Assembly (NCBI GenBank): GCA_028673005.1
Contig: CM054116.1
Location: 71,189,315 to 71,253,314 of the forward strand
Reading direction: 5' to 3'
DNA length: 64,000 bases
Source: Tanypteryx hageni
Taxonomy: Eukaryota > Arthropoda > Insecta > Odonata > Petaluridae
This document shows, one piece after another, positions 1 through 11,804 of the stretch; the stretch's first letter is position 1, and each line of letters opens with the position of its first letter. A program made the translations under genes and the position numbers. Under the pieces are notes generated by a model. It was not told where the DNA came from. It ran no database searches and saw only the letters and a program-made list of their open reading frames with translations.

Positions 1-1063
1 GGGAGAGTAGCGCGGACGGAGGAAGGGGGAGAAATATTGTTGAGAGAAGAGATAGGGAATGTGCTTCGGAAGTTTCGGAGGGAAGAGGGTAAGAAGCGAT
101 CCCTCCTCTGATTGGTCGACTGATTTCGGCGACTAACAGGCGCCACCGACTTACTCTATCTCTTTCCGTATCTCTCTCTCTTTCTCTCTCTCTTCCATTT
201 CATTCCTTCTTCCTACAGTTTCCCCTTATTCCCTCCTTCTTCCTCTCATGTGTCTCTTTCGCCGGATTTCTCTCTTATCGTGTCTCCCTTGGAATGTCCC
301 CCGCCACTTCCGAAAACACTTTACTTCAATGCAATACGTAATGGAATGAAATTGTTGCTTTCCTAAAGCAAAGAGGTTCTCAATCATCCATCGGTATTTG
401 TTAGTGTGATGTACAACTTTTCGATGCTTTCATTCCCATAGCATTTAAATCAAGATTAATGCGGAAATTTGTTGATTAGAAAATTCGTCACAAACTCTAT
501 AGCCCCAGAGTATTTTGAATCATACGACATATAACATTTGATAAGGACAGCATTTCTGTGGGTTAAAATTATTACATATTTCAAAACGACGCGAACAACA
601 TCTTTATTCCCTTTACCATCTTAATGAATTTTTGAAGTTTTTCTCATGTTTCATAAAAGTCCATTCTTGATAATCCCAAAAAATTTTTAACGATATATCA
701 AGTCCTAGATGTTATCTAGATGAAAGACAATGAGAGCCGTGATAAAAAAACGTAGAATGGATAATGAAAAACATTCTATATCCTTATCCCTGTTCCTGCC
801 CACCCAATAAATTCTCCTTCCCCAAAAACTCTTTACCTCCTCCTTCCCTTCCAAAGAAACCCCACTTCCCATTCCCTCCCGTTTCCCCTCTATTTTCCCC
901 TCCTTCCTCTCTCTATTTCCAACCCCCGCCTCTACACCCCCTTTCCATTAATCTTGCTGTTTCTTACTTCCACCCCTTATATGCCCCCTTCCACGACTCC
1001 CCTTTCAATCCATTCTCCCAAAACTGGAGTCGCTCTATCCGTCCCTCTTCTCCTTCTCCTCCT

Positions 1064-1134
<71 letters not shown>

Positions 1135-1620
1135 TCCATAAAGAATAGGCTTCCTCTTATCTCTCCACCCACAGGAGAAGAATAACAATGGTTTACAAGA
1201 AAACTGGATAAAGCGGAATGTTATCTTCTCCGCTTGTCTTTCTTCCTCCCCCCCATCGGCCCACCCACTCCCCCCTTTCCTCCCATCGTCGCTTCCTTTT
1301 AGTGGCTTGTTTCCCTTCAGCTTGACGAGACGTTGTCATTCCCAGGAGAGAACGCTTCTTTGAGATATTTTGCAGCCGCTGCAGATGTGAGGATCAGGAG
1401 TATCGTTCGCACTCTCTTCCATTCCGTGCCCCTATTTCTCGGCGCATCGGGAAACCTATGCAGCCGCCTAGATATGGCGTCATGAGGCGAAAACGTGGAA
1501 AATACTCCGCCTGCTGCTACCGTTCTCCTTTTTCATTCATTCGGCTCGAATGATATGATCAAGCGCGGTCGCCACGTTTTGGGGGAATGCTTATTGGTCG
1601 ATTAAAATTAAATGGGGAGG
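1..1620. other. GC-richer, pyrimidine-rich region without a recognisable gene
   Basis: Unlike the AT-rich remainder, this stretch holds many CpGs (1-130, 1310-1600), two ATTGG/CCAAT-type motifs (around 111 and 1593) and long plus-strand C/T tracts (170-300, 780-1140, 1225-1300). Open frames at 764-1141 only translate the tracts. It may be promoter or first-exon DNA of a neighbouring gene (inference). Confidence 0.3.
1068..1132 (+). repeat. (TC)n microsatellite
   Basis: An almost pure TC dinucleotide run of about 31 units inside a longer pyrimidine tract. A shorter TC-rich run occurs at about 172-193. Confidence 0.97.
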
Positions 1621-4084
1621 AAATAAAACTGCGATCCATAAAATTTGGTCTGAGCAGCTCAAGAATATGGAACCGAAAGCCAAGAATGACGCAGAAGGGT
1701 TCTATTTAAAAATGGAGAGATTTCGGAGTTGAATGAAATGCAATAATTTAATGCTAATACGACGATTTATCTGCAAAATTTCGATTTCTCTGTTGACTAT
1801 TCCATTCATTTCGATTTATTAAGACCGACATATAGTCATAAATAATTCTAAAGACAACATTGTTCACATTTCAAAGGCTACGAGCATTTTTAAATTTCAA
1901 GCTCTTGCGGTAATAATGATAGTGAAACTCTAATTTCTAAATTGTGCAACTAACACTAATAAATCTCCTTAATTCATAAAGAGCTATAACAATTCCCGAA
2001 TCGAAAGCTTCCGAAGAAGACGTTCAGATGCAATACTGCTGCGTGAAACAGAAACTTACTTGGAATTCAAAAAAAAAGAATATTTGCGATACTTTGTCAC
2101 ATGAAAATAATCTAAAGAAACATACTATTGAAGCGAATTTATTTTTTTAAGAGCGAATGAAAATCGACAGAAGTTAAATATTGCATGAAAAGTACTCAGA
2201 TCTTAAGTTCCTCTTTCAACAAAAGCAATGGATTAAAACACATTGCCACATGGTAAGATAAAAATATTACAAAAGACACTGAAATTGTGACAAAATTCTA
2301 AAATAGTCAAAAAGAATTTGGAGGCTATTCAAAAGCAATGCCACAATTTGAATATGAGAAAAATAATGTTTGGTGGTTTTCTAAGAGTGTTGAATAAGAC
2401 ATCGAAGGAAATGGCAAAGAGGAAGAATTTTTTTGTATTACGAATCTTGATCTACGTAGTTTACGGAGGAGGGATTTTGAAGAAATGAGCCGGAACAGTG
2501 GGATGGATTTTAAAGTGTCTAAAAAATAAATGAACATTTCAAATTATAACGAAAAGATAAAGGAACTATAAATTAAAGAATAAATGCCAAAATACAGATT
2601 TAGAATAAAGACTCGTGTGGGATATAACACAGATAGCTGAAACTCTTCCATCTTGTATAATATTGATATGCTCACACAAATTTGTATTTAATTAAGAACA
2701 TATAACAACTTTCTATGACGGAGCAAAGAATTCGATTTGACGATGTAGGTAAATAAAAACTTACTTTCAAAAATCTATAAGAACGGAATTATGATAAGCA
2801 TTCATGTATGACCATTGTAAAATTAGAAACTAACAATTCTGTTTTGCGTTTCATTCACTAAAAACGAATGGTCAATATACATAACCAATACTATTTTCAC
2901 ATCAATGAGAAATTCTTCATGGGTGTTTATGATAGATTACTTTTTTAAAATGACCAGAATTTTAATTATGAATTTCACGTATTTGTTTAAAATAAAAGCA
3001 TGGGTTCGCATATTTAACGATTCAGAAAACTATCTATTCTATGAAATTTTCACCTTTAACTTGACATTTAAACAGCATTTTTTTTCTCGGCTGTAGTTAC
3101 GTTGCATATGTTATATTTACGAGGTGTTATCTCATAGAACAACTGTAATCAAACAAAGTTCAAAACTTTGCGAATGGAAAGTGAAGATAAGTATATTTCA
3201 CGCCACATCGACGCAAAATATCTTTAGACAATTGAGGGTGACTGCTTAACTTTATCTAAGCAGAGAGAATACCGTTTTTCACAAAAAAACGTCAAAACCA
3301 TCTGGCTTGTGGAAAATTAAATTATTGTCTGGTATAATAATTGGAGTTCAAATTATCCATACGAACGGGATAAATCGATATAATGCATCTACCCAAGTCC
3401 CGATTTAAAGCTGTACCCATACTATATCGCTGATCGAGTCCCGCTAATAACTCCATCATACACTTCTGTCAGCAACTCTAGTGCCTTCATATGAGCACAC
3501 ATGAGCGAAAAAGTTTCACCGCTGATGATTTTTTTAGTCTGTTAGCTATGCTCGCGAATTTTTATACGTACAAGAAATATGTCCATTTCTGAAAATCATT
3601 TACTAATAGCGAAATGTAGATGAAACATTCGTCGATAAAATTTTACCAGATTTAAATTACAAATATAGGATATAATGGCATCCAAATAAGATGACGATAT
3701 CAACACTGTAAATTACACCCTAACAATACGTCGAAATAAGTTAATCTTTAAAGGTACAACCTATATAATACAAGTGAGGGAAGAATTTCAGAGCAAATAT
3801 GTAACATAAGGCGCTTTTTTTCTTATTTTGGGGTTATGACATCATCATATGATTACATCCTTGGTTGAGATCGACAGTCGCAGAATATAATTTTTAAATT
3901 CTCTTTAAAAGTATTATATCAATTGTATGCAATAATATGTTTCCCACTTAAAAGCAGTGGATTCGTTACTATGGCAGTTTTATTTCCCATAGTTAAAAAT
4001 CTGATGTGGCCACCACATGACTTTCTCCATAACTGTAATATTTCTAAAAATTTCAAATAGGATACATGATGATAAACATTTTAA
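1621..4084. other. AT-rich stretch, nothing recognised
   Basis: No coding similarity, splice-consistent exon, RNA gene or repeat structure was recognised on either strand. Only short AT-driven open frames are present. Confidence 0.5.
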
Positions 4085-5400
4085 GGAACTGCGAGAAAAT
4101 TCAAAGAACTAACAAAGAACAGACAAACGCACACCGTAGCCTTCTGATATTGAATATAGCCACAAAACTCTAACAAATACGAAAGTAAAAAGGAGTGTTA
4201 CTAAGACGTAACTAAGCGTCAAATGTTAACAATAGTCGTCGGTAGGTAGCATGGTGGTGGCAGCTAAAAATATAAGATATCTCTTAAAAAGTGCATTATA
4301 TGGGAAAATGTTTCAAACAAAGGTTGTAGAAAATTAAATTTCATACAACTTTTATTCTGATACATTTTTACATTTTTTTAAATATTAAAGCAAATATTTC
4401 AAAATAACGGATCAGTGACAAGAATAAACACCCGCTTACGGTTGACCAATTTTTACCACAAACTAATCCGTTCTTGACCAAATAAACTCTTGTTCTTGTA
4501 ATAAAAATGTCAAATATAAAATTTTACGTTGATCTGATTAATAGTTTTTGATTTAGAGCACCCACAAAATTCCTATCACATGCACAACGTATAATCTGTT
4601 TCTACTGCTCGTGAGGCTGGGACTCGAATTATTCCGCTCGCGTTCGGGTTATTTCGCTTTGGCTACGACGCTATGTTGCCAAGTCTCCAATTTCGCTCAA
4701 TTCATCCGTAGCTGCCGACGAGTGAAATTCTATGCTCCAATAGATCCGGATGAAGCATGTTCATGCTTTCCGCCGTCGCCGAAAAACTATTGGAAAGTGT
4801 GAGCAATCGTGTCAACAGCACTCGTCAAGAGATTTTAAGCGGAGAGGGAAATTTACGACCTCTTATTGGCTGGCATTATCTTCCCCTCACCCCACGGGTC
4901 TAACTGTAGACACGACTCACCCGCACGAAATGCTGGAACGGACTATAACAGACACATAATCGGGCGGTTGCTGCTACTCGCCTGCTTCTCGAAAAGGCAG
5001 CGGGCACGAATCCTGCGAAGGTAGGATTTTTTCCAAAGTCGTCCGGCCCCCTGTTTGTGTGGTTTGAGGAGACCGCGCAAAGTCAGCGTTGTCCTTCGGA
5101 AGGGACGTTAAGGCGTTGGTCGCCTTGATGCTCTTCGTTAAGAGTAGGCTAATGCCAGCACCGGGTTTCCCTCCTCCCTACTGATTGTGTTCGGTGTGGA
5201 AGGAGCTATGACTATAAAAATTCAAGAGGTTGATTAACCAAAACACACACAGCACACATCATCGAGAAAATGGTCAGAACGTGTTCAGGGGACCTCAAAA
5301 CGTGTATTTCCGTTGAAATCTCGAAGTCGATTTTTTCATGAAAACAATACTTTCTCCTATAATAAGTATGGGGAAAGTAAAAATAAAATGAAAACGAATT
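4085..5400 (-). mobile_element. dispersed repeat, copy A, split by a GC-rich insert
   Basis: Bases 4085-4590 and about 5240-5400 match, in reverse complement, one continuous stretch at about 50845-51370. Shared landmarks include the GCTGCCACCACCA-like box, the repeated 'TTGTAGAAAATTAAATT' type segment and TTTCTCGATGATGT. Between the two parts lies about 650 bp (4590-5240) of GC-richer DNA absent from copy B. No coding capacity was recognised, so the element class is unknown. Confidence 0.75.
4590..5240 (+). mobile_element. GC-rich insertion inside repeat copy A
   Basis: About 650 bp that interrupts the copy A repeat. It holds open frames (4611-4802, 4750-4959) with no recognised domain and a 3' half with GAAGGGACGTTAAGGCGTTG-type sequence and short inverted repeats (TCCTGCGAAGGTAGGATTTT). 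It is probably a short interspersed or non-LTR 3'-end element. Exact ends were not resolved. Confidence 0.45.
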
Positions 5401-7765
5401 GCGCCGAACAGTAAAAAAGGTAAATGACGCGAAATGCTGAAAATTTGCATATCTACCATTTCTTGTTTTATGAGGATTGGCTGATAATGACAAACTAACA
5501 TGAACACTAATAAGAAATACATGAATAAATATTCACATGCATGACACAAATAATTCGGAATTGAATACACTTGAACGAAAATCCACCGTAAGCGTATAAG
5601 GATGCTGTCAATTTGATCGAAATTATAAAAATAATCTTATTATTCGGCAGGATGATTCTGAGAGCATTTCATTTGCATTCATATATCTCAAACCGTGCGA
5701 CATGATTTATTGATTAAATTCCATCGAAAAAATATACGAGCGTGGTAGCGTCGGCGATACGAACGAATGAAAAACCGTCTTTTCCATGAGAAACACGTAA
5801 CGGTTGGATGAAGATCCCAAAAAAACTGTCATCGAGGACTACGTCGCGAAATGTTTTTACACGATCGACCCCCAAACTTTCGTGTGAAACTTCTGGACTT
5901 TCCTTACTTTTGACCTTCCAATAAAGGGGATCCAGAAATTTCTGTTCCCCGTACCAATCGACATTTTTCGGGAACGGTCTCCCCTCTCTCCCACCTACAA
6001 AACCTCCGTATCTCGCAAGAAAAAGAAGAATAACTCGAGAAAACACATCGCTCCTTCAATCCCGACCTCATGTCCGTTCCCCCCTCCTCCAACGAGACAC
6101 ACGCACACCCAGTTCCCTATCTTCCTCGCGAGATGTTCACGCAAACAGTAGTCCCCTCACCCCAAACCCTATCCCATCCCCCAACTACTCCTATTCCAGA
6201 ACTTCCCTCTACACGGATTTATGATTTCTGGCCCTTTTTTTCACCCCAGACCCATTCGCCAGCGCCCCCTACCCTCTTCGGTTGAGCAGGCACTAAATTC
6301 ACCCCCTTTTTGTCCCGGGCGTAATCTGGTCGCCACCCCTTCCCTCTAGATCCCTTCCCAACTCTTCCCCACTCCCATTCCTCCCTCCCAAAACCTCCCT
6401 TCCCCGTTCCCTCCATCCTCTCTCTCTCTCTCTGCCCCACATCACCCAACCCTCCCTCATCGTATAACCTCACCCCTTCCCCGTCTTAACTTTTCGGAAG
6501 ACACATTGCTCCTCTTTCTTTCCCTCTCTCTCTCTCTTCCTACTCTCCTTTTTCCCACCCTTTCCACTCCCTTTCTCTTCGATCCTTCTTTCTCTCTTCC
6601 CATCCTTTTTTCTCATTTACTTGCGTGTCCACTTCATCCAACCGCAAATTCCGATGTACGGCGCGCACAAAAAAAGACGCTGTAGTTCTCGCAAAGTCGG
6701 CGGAGGGAAATTTATCGCTAGCAATCACTTTTATGGGGGAAAGAGAAGGAAAAAGAAATCCTTTGGAATGTTTTTGCATCGGCGCGGGAGAGAGGAGAGT
6801 CCATCGGAAGGATTGGGGAGGAGGCGCGCCGATAAAATGTATTTTTAAAAATAAAGTTGGGCCGGAGTATATGGTACTTTGATGTATCTCTTTTGACATC
6901 TCATTTGAGGATGAAAAATTAAACATACTAGCGAATTATGGTGAAAATATTTTATTGATTGTTACTGGTTGTCGTTTCAGTTCACATCCCATTACTTCAG
7001 CTGTGTTTTTGCCTTCTGCTTCTGACATAACGAATGTAATTACCATCTAAACGTTAATTTTGCAATCTTGGAAATGGCAAAAACCCAGATCGTGTAAATG
7101 GTTTCCCCTGGTTAGTAGTCAACGCTGATGTGATAGCAGTGATGTAATAATATAATATAATAAATAGAAACAAAACGCTTGTCAAACAATCTCATTTAAT
7201 GTTACTTTGTATGTTGTTTCTGCATGTTTAAGGTACATTCGATATAGGTTTACTTGTTTTTTTCTTTCGCTGTACAAGGATGTGGAAGTGTCAAAACTTA
7301 AATTACATTGTAAATGATGAAGAATGTACAGAAAAACCCACGGGGTGTCTTGTACGTTATGCAAAACAACAACAAGTAAGCCAAAATCTATTTACTTTGT
7401 AAATATTATGCAGAGGATGCATACAAAACATAAAATTAAAGCTTTGAACTGTACTTTTTGGCCTATTTTGTAAAATACGAAAGAATCATATAAATTTTGT
7501 ATCTATCTACGAATATAACCTCCGTTTCTTATACACGTAATGAGATTTTTCTCACGGGCTTTGTAATTTAAATTTTTTTTTACTTGGCATCCTTGCGTGA
7601 TTCACAAAAATCAACTATTATACACCTTTCCGTATTTTTTGGTTAATTAAAAACCTATTATAATTCCGTTAAATTTTATTTCCAAGATCTCCCTTCGTCT
7701 TTTTACTTATCATTATCAGTTCCATGACATCCTTCAAAATAATTTGCAAAACCATTTTCTCCGCC
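5401..7765. other. no recognised gene; second pyrimidine-rich tract at 5950-6620
   Basis: The stretch 5950-6620 is C/T-rich on the plus strand with several CTCTCT runs, followed by purine-rich DNA at 6700-6830. Open frames here (5714-6046 minus, 6540-6926 minus, 6621-6882 plus) are compositional and resemble no family I know. The flanks are AT-rich. Confidence 0.4.
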
Positions 7766-7925
7766 AAATGGAAATGTTGAAGAATTATCTTATAGCGGAG
7801 CTGACCAACAGAGGGATCATGGAACAGGTGTGGTTCAGCAAGATGGCGAGCCAGCCCATATCGTGCTAAATTTTTGCTATTTCCTCAACGAAGCATTTAT
7901 TCTGAAGATTCCAACTGTCAATCAA
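7766..7925 (+). pseudogene. Tc1/mariner (IS630-type) DDE transposase fragment
   Basis: One frame reads MEMLKNYLIAELTNRGIMEQ and, after a +1 shift near 7828, continues GVVQQDGEPAHIVLNFCYF then LNEAFI. 'QQDG.PAH' with a following 'LNE.F' is the second catalytic Asp motif of mariner/Tc-like transposases (typically FQQDGAPAH). A stop follows (TAA at about 7924). Only this core remains. Confidence 0.75.
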
Positions 7926-8126
7926 ACATAAAACATAGGCTTATAAACTATAAATTAAAAATGAAGGATTGAGAGGATTAGGAAAAAATCAGTTGGCATA
8001 GCAAAGGTTGCTCGCGACCCTCGCAAAATTGTCTCGCGACTAGAGTTGGGGAGTATTTGCAGCCACTGCTATTTTGTCACAGTGACTAACATGAGACTGA
8101 CCTGTAACAGGTATGCGCGGAAAGTA

Positions 8127-8222
8127 GCAGGTATGGAAGTCACAGCCAGTCACAGATTGTCACCGCCCGGCCGCCCGTCACAGATTCAGTCACCGCCCGG
8201 CCGCCCGTCACAGATTGTTACT
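8127..8222 (+). repeat. GC-rich tandem repeat in the hAT 5' subterminal region
   Basis: Two near-perfect units of CCGCCCGGCCGCCCG plus flanking GTCACAGATT, with partial units on both sides. GTCACAG/CTGTGAC boxes recur here and at 11040-11165, consistent with transposase-binding subterminal repeats (inference). Confidence 0.7.
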
Positions 8223-9358
8223 GCTGGCTCGGTGGAACAGGAAGGGCGCAGTCCCTAGTCCCACTCCTCCCACTCCCATTCACCCGAGTCCCAACTTCTT
8301 CCCAACGGCCGAGAGGAACTGTGTAGAGGGAGGGGATGTAGGCACTGTTTATCTGCTCTGTGTCATCTCTGACTCTTGAGATGAATAGTTCTTTTTTGCG
8401 TCAACACTTGAATGGAAAGGGTCTTCTGGCCTGAGCAAGTGTTTGGTTCAGCATTTCTTGAGAACAATATATAATGAGAGTGAGAGAAAATCACTTATCT
8501 GACATCATTGCACAAACAAGCCTACTCAAAGATATTTACGAAAGTATTATGTAATTCAGAACGCAATATTTTATTATTTTGTTGCGTTTTCTAAATAACA
8601 ATTGATTTCAAACCAATTATATTTTTTTTTAATTTGTATTTTGGGTGGGAGGTTAAAGCTTTGTGATGACATAAATGGAAGGGGTCTGAGTTTTTGTGAC
8701 GAAATATGATGACGGAGGAAAGGGGCAGTCAAAAATCCGCCAAAATTGCGTGCCGTCATTTATGGACGACCCCTCAGTGCAGTAACTCGTTCAACGAACG
8801 TTTGTTGAACGAATCTTCGCTTTAACGAATGAATTTAATTTTATGACTTTACTTTTAGTCTAAAATGTTGTTTACTTTAACGAACTAAATAACATGTATC
8901 CAACTCAAATCGAAGAAACTCGGATGTTTACGAATGCTCTTGGGGTCACAAGGACCGTCTTGTTTACCCATGAATTTTTCGTTTGCCCACTTTATCACGC
9001 ATTTTTCCTAACGCCTGCATTTCTTGAGAGGTGTCACCGAACGAGTTGTTTGTTACTAATAATATATATACAAATTAAAGAGGAAATGCACTACGCAGTG
9101 TTTCCCACAACCATTCTATACTTCAAACTTCAGTCTGTGACTTGGATTGACTACGTTCGGTCGCATTCGTTTCCTCGCGATTCATACATAATCGTTACAT
9201 CACGAGGATTTGTTTTCAAGCCATTGCCGTGGCCACATTTATCGTACTTGCTCGTACTTTTCTCATGAATGTTCAACTTTTTGTTAATTATTTTTCTGGA
9301 GATGTTTTAAACCACGAGTTCTTAATTCTTTATTGACGGTGTTGGGAGATGCTGTACT

Positions 9359-9535
9359 ATGGAGCTAGGAAAGCGGAGGACGAGCGGGCTGTGGCGGTTT
9401 TTTACTGAAATAGATCCCAAAACAGGCCTGGCCAAGTGTGATTTGTGCAAAGCAAAGTTAAGCTTCAAGTCTTCTGTCACTAATTTGCGGAAACATCTTA
9501 GCAGAAAACACCCAACTGTGAAAATAGAAACAAAG
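9359..9535 (+). CDS. BED-type zinc finger exon of a hAT transposase
   Basis: 59 codons from ATG at 9359 to a strong donor AAAG|GTAAGATTT. A conserved aromatic pair (LWRFF), then CDLC, 'LSFKSSVTNLRKHL' and H-x4-H (HLSRKH) give the BED finger fold C-x2-C...H-x4-H. In hAT transposases this N-terminal finger binds the element's ends. No continuation exon was recognised downstream, and a piggyBac-like end begins at 9584. Confidence 0.8.
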
Positions 9536-9583
9536 GTAAGATTTTCTCATTAAAATGACCTTCAACATTTTTGTCATGTTTAG

Positions 9584-9660
9584 TTAACCCATCAAGCGCG
9601 GCGACATTTTAATCAGACCCATCTGGGAGACCGGGGGATATTTAAATAAATTGACTATTC
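9584..9660 (+). mobile_element. possible piggyBac-type left end
   Basis: TTAACCCATCAAGCGCG begins at 9584, which resembles the TTAACCC(A/C)T-AAGC ends of the 24731-26360 element. No matching GGGTTAA right end was found downstream. Confidence 0.35.
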
Positions 9661-10029
9661 TGGAGCGAAGTTATTTAAAAATACATAACTTTTCACCTTT
9701 TTAATGGATTTACCTGAATTTTTCTGGAGATTCCCACAAAACTATATGTATTTATGCAACTTATTTTAAACATACCTATTTTATTTATTCTTTTCGCGTG
9801 AAACAGCGATGAATTATTAGGCGTTCTTTGCCAGCGAAGCGATAATAGCGGAACGCCTTATGGGCACGTCTGGTCCGTCCATCGTAACCTTCATCTCCTA
9901 AACCGCTGGATGAGTTTTAATTTAATTATATATGAGTGATCTTTAATAAAACTTATCGCCCAATTGTGGTTTTCAACTGAATTAGTCAATTAGAACTTCC
10001 ACTTTACACAATTACTTTAATAATCTTAT

Positions 10030-10350
10030 ACTAGTATCTCGTTAAATGGCATCCGTCAAGCAACAATGAAATAGCAAACTTTTATCTCTCTAGCTCTTAT
10101 ATGATCTGTAAGGTACAGATTTAAAAGATTATTCGAATAGAGAACAACATTTACTACAAGAAGGTCCGCGAGGCTACATAATTACGAGTTATGGTTTCGT
10201 AGAAAAAAATTCGAGAAAATCCAGAGAAAAACATCGCATATGTTGTTTACACCGATCTCTAAGACGGTTCTCTCGGCAAACAACAATTAAAAATCTATAT
10301 ATTTCTCCCCCATTCTCTTATATTATCCGTGAGGTATAGATTAAAAAATG
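10030..10350 (-). repeat. dispersed tandem-unit repeat (family also at 47270-47830)
   Basis: Two units, each with a GCTCTTATATGATC.GTAAGGTA-type box (about 10091-10125 and 10314-10335). They match, in reverse complement, the tandem pair at 47270-47830. No coding capacity was recognised. Confidence 0.65.
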
Positions 10351-11168
10351 TCTTGAACACCCCACATATTTCCATGTGTAAAGCAAGGTTCAGGCATAAA
10401 AATATCAGCTTTGGCTAAGGTTTGGCCTTGCGATTTATTTACTGTATTGCCATAAGAGTTTGATTACGAATTGTCTGGGATGCATGTTAAAAGGAATTGC
10501 TGGATCATTTGACGTTTCAATTTTATACGTGGGAGAAAATGAATGATTCCAGCCATAGAACCAGTAATGACTTCCAATAATTAATTTAATTATTTATCAC
10601 ATTTAATTAATCAATCATTCATCATTCTCTTCCATATTTTCCAATCATAAAATGCACTATGTGACTCTTATTGAAATTAAATAATCGTACATTCAGTTAT
10701 CGAGTTAAATCATTATGTTCTCTTTCAGATTCAATGAACTTCATTGCATTGTAACTTTAATTGCAAATATGAAAGTTTATTTACTAACATTACTAACTGT
10801 ATATTTTTGTTAGTAACCATACAAACTCTGTAAACAAAACATTTCTCTTTGTGTAATATAATAGAGATAATTATTATCTGAAATATACCTAATGTTCTAC
10901 TATTTAATTTTTTTAATTTTCTTGCTCACTACTTCACTAGTCACCGATTTAATATATACTATCTACCACCAGGCTACCAAGTAAGTACTCGTTATCGGCC
11001 GATACTTGGTTTTATGGCGTTACCACTGTCACCAACTCCACCAGCACAAGGTCAATACAATGAAAAAGTCACCGGTGACTCAAGTAACAGGTTTGAGTCA
11101 CAAGTATTTTTTTGTCACAGGAACAGTTTGTCACTGTGACAGGAAAAAAGTCACAGTCCCCAACTCTA

Positions 11169-11214
11169 CTCGCGACCCCCCTTGGGGTCGCGACTCTACA
11201 TTTGAGAACCACTG
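11169..11214 (-). mobile_element. terminus of an outer hAT-like element
   Basis: Read on the minus strand from 11214 this starts CAGTGGTTCTCAAATG and goes on into a GGTCGCGACCCC palindromic stretch, a common hAT terminal layout. Its other arm continues left of the inserted element (about 7990-8040, with CTCGCGACC boxes). So the 8041-11168 element sits inside it. Confidence 0.65.
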
Positions 11215-11804
11215 CTATTGAGCGATGCCCAGGTTTTCATGTGAGGCGACACTTATGTTCGGCGGGAAATTTATTTCGACAAGTTCAAAAAAATTCGAAA
11301 AAAATCCTGCAACCCATTCGCCAACACGAAAATCACCATCAAAGTCACCTGTAGACTCTCCATCTAAATCAATTTCTAAATTCTCTGATAAAAACCCCTT
11401 TTCCAATGACCAATAACTCTTATTTTACCCCATAATAACGCTTCAACTACCGTTAGCAAATGGAGAAGATAATTTCAGGTAAGAAATATTTTTCTAAACT
11501 GTTATTTTAAAGTTTTATGATATTTATTTGTGTTAATATATTGTACGCATGCATAAATTTAATGTTAGTTAATTTATCAACACAATGGTGCAATATTCCA
11601 ACTTGGTTTTGGGTGAAAAAATGTGCTTTTCCATTTCGGGAAAAACCCGTGCAATTGTGTCAACAAGACAATGTTGATCGACTGCAATACGAGGTGATAA
11701 TGCCGGTGAACATTTGAATATTATTGTTACTTAGCCTGTAATTCTGAGTCGTTTGAAGTGTGTTGAAATTGCTTCATTAGTATAAATTTCATTTTAGTGT
11801 CAAA

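Larger units (their letters stand above)
8041..11168 (+). mobile_element. hAT element with perfect 8-bp target-site duplication
   Basis: The ends are inverted: TAGAGTTGGGGA at 8041 and its reverse complement ending at 11168, followed by related CAGTGAC/GTCACTG-rich subterminal repeats. It is flanked on both sides by CTCGCGAC (8033-8040 and 11169-11176), the 8-bp duplication expected for hAT insertions. It carries a BED zinc-finger exon at 9359-9535, but no hAT catalytic or dimerisation domain was found, so it is internally deleted or replaced. It is inserted in another hAT-like element whose end lies at 11214. Confidence 0.85.

Noticed and set aside
764..1188. Open frames of 125, 64 and 74 codons on both strands
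   Set aside because: They are translations of C/T-rich and (TC)n DNA and have no protein-like composition.
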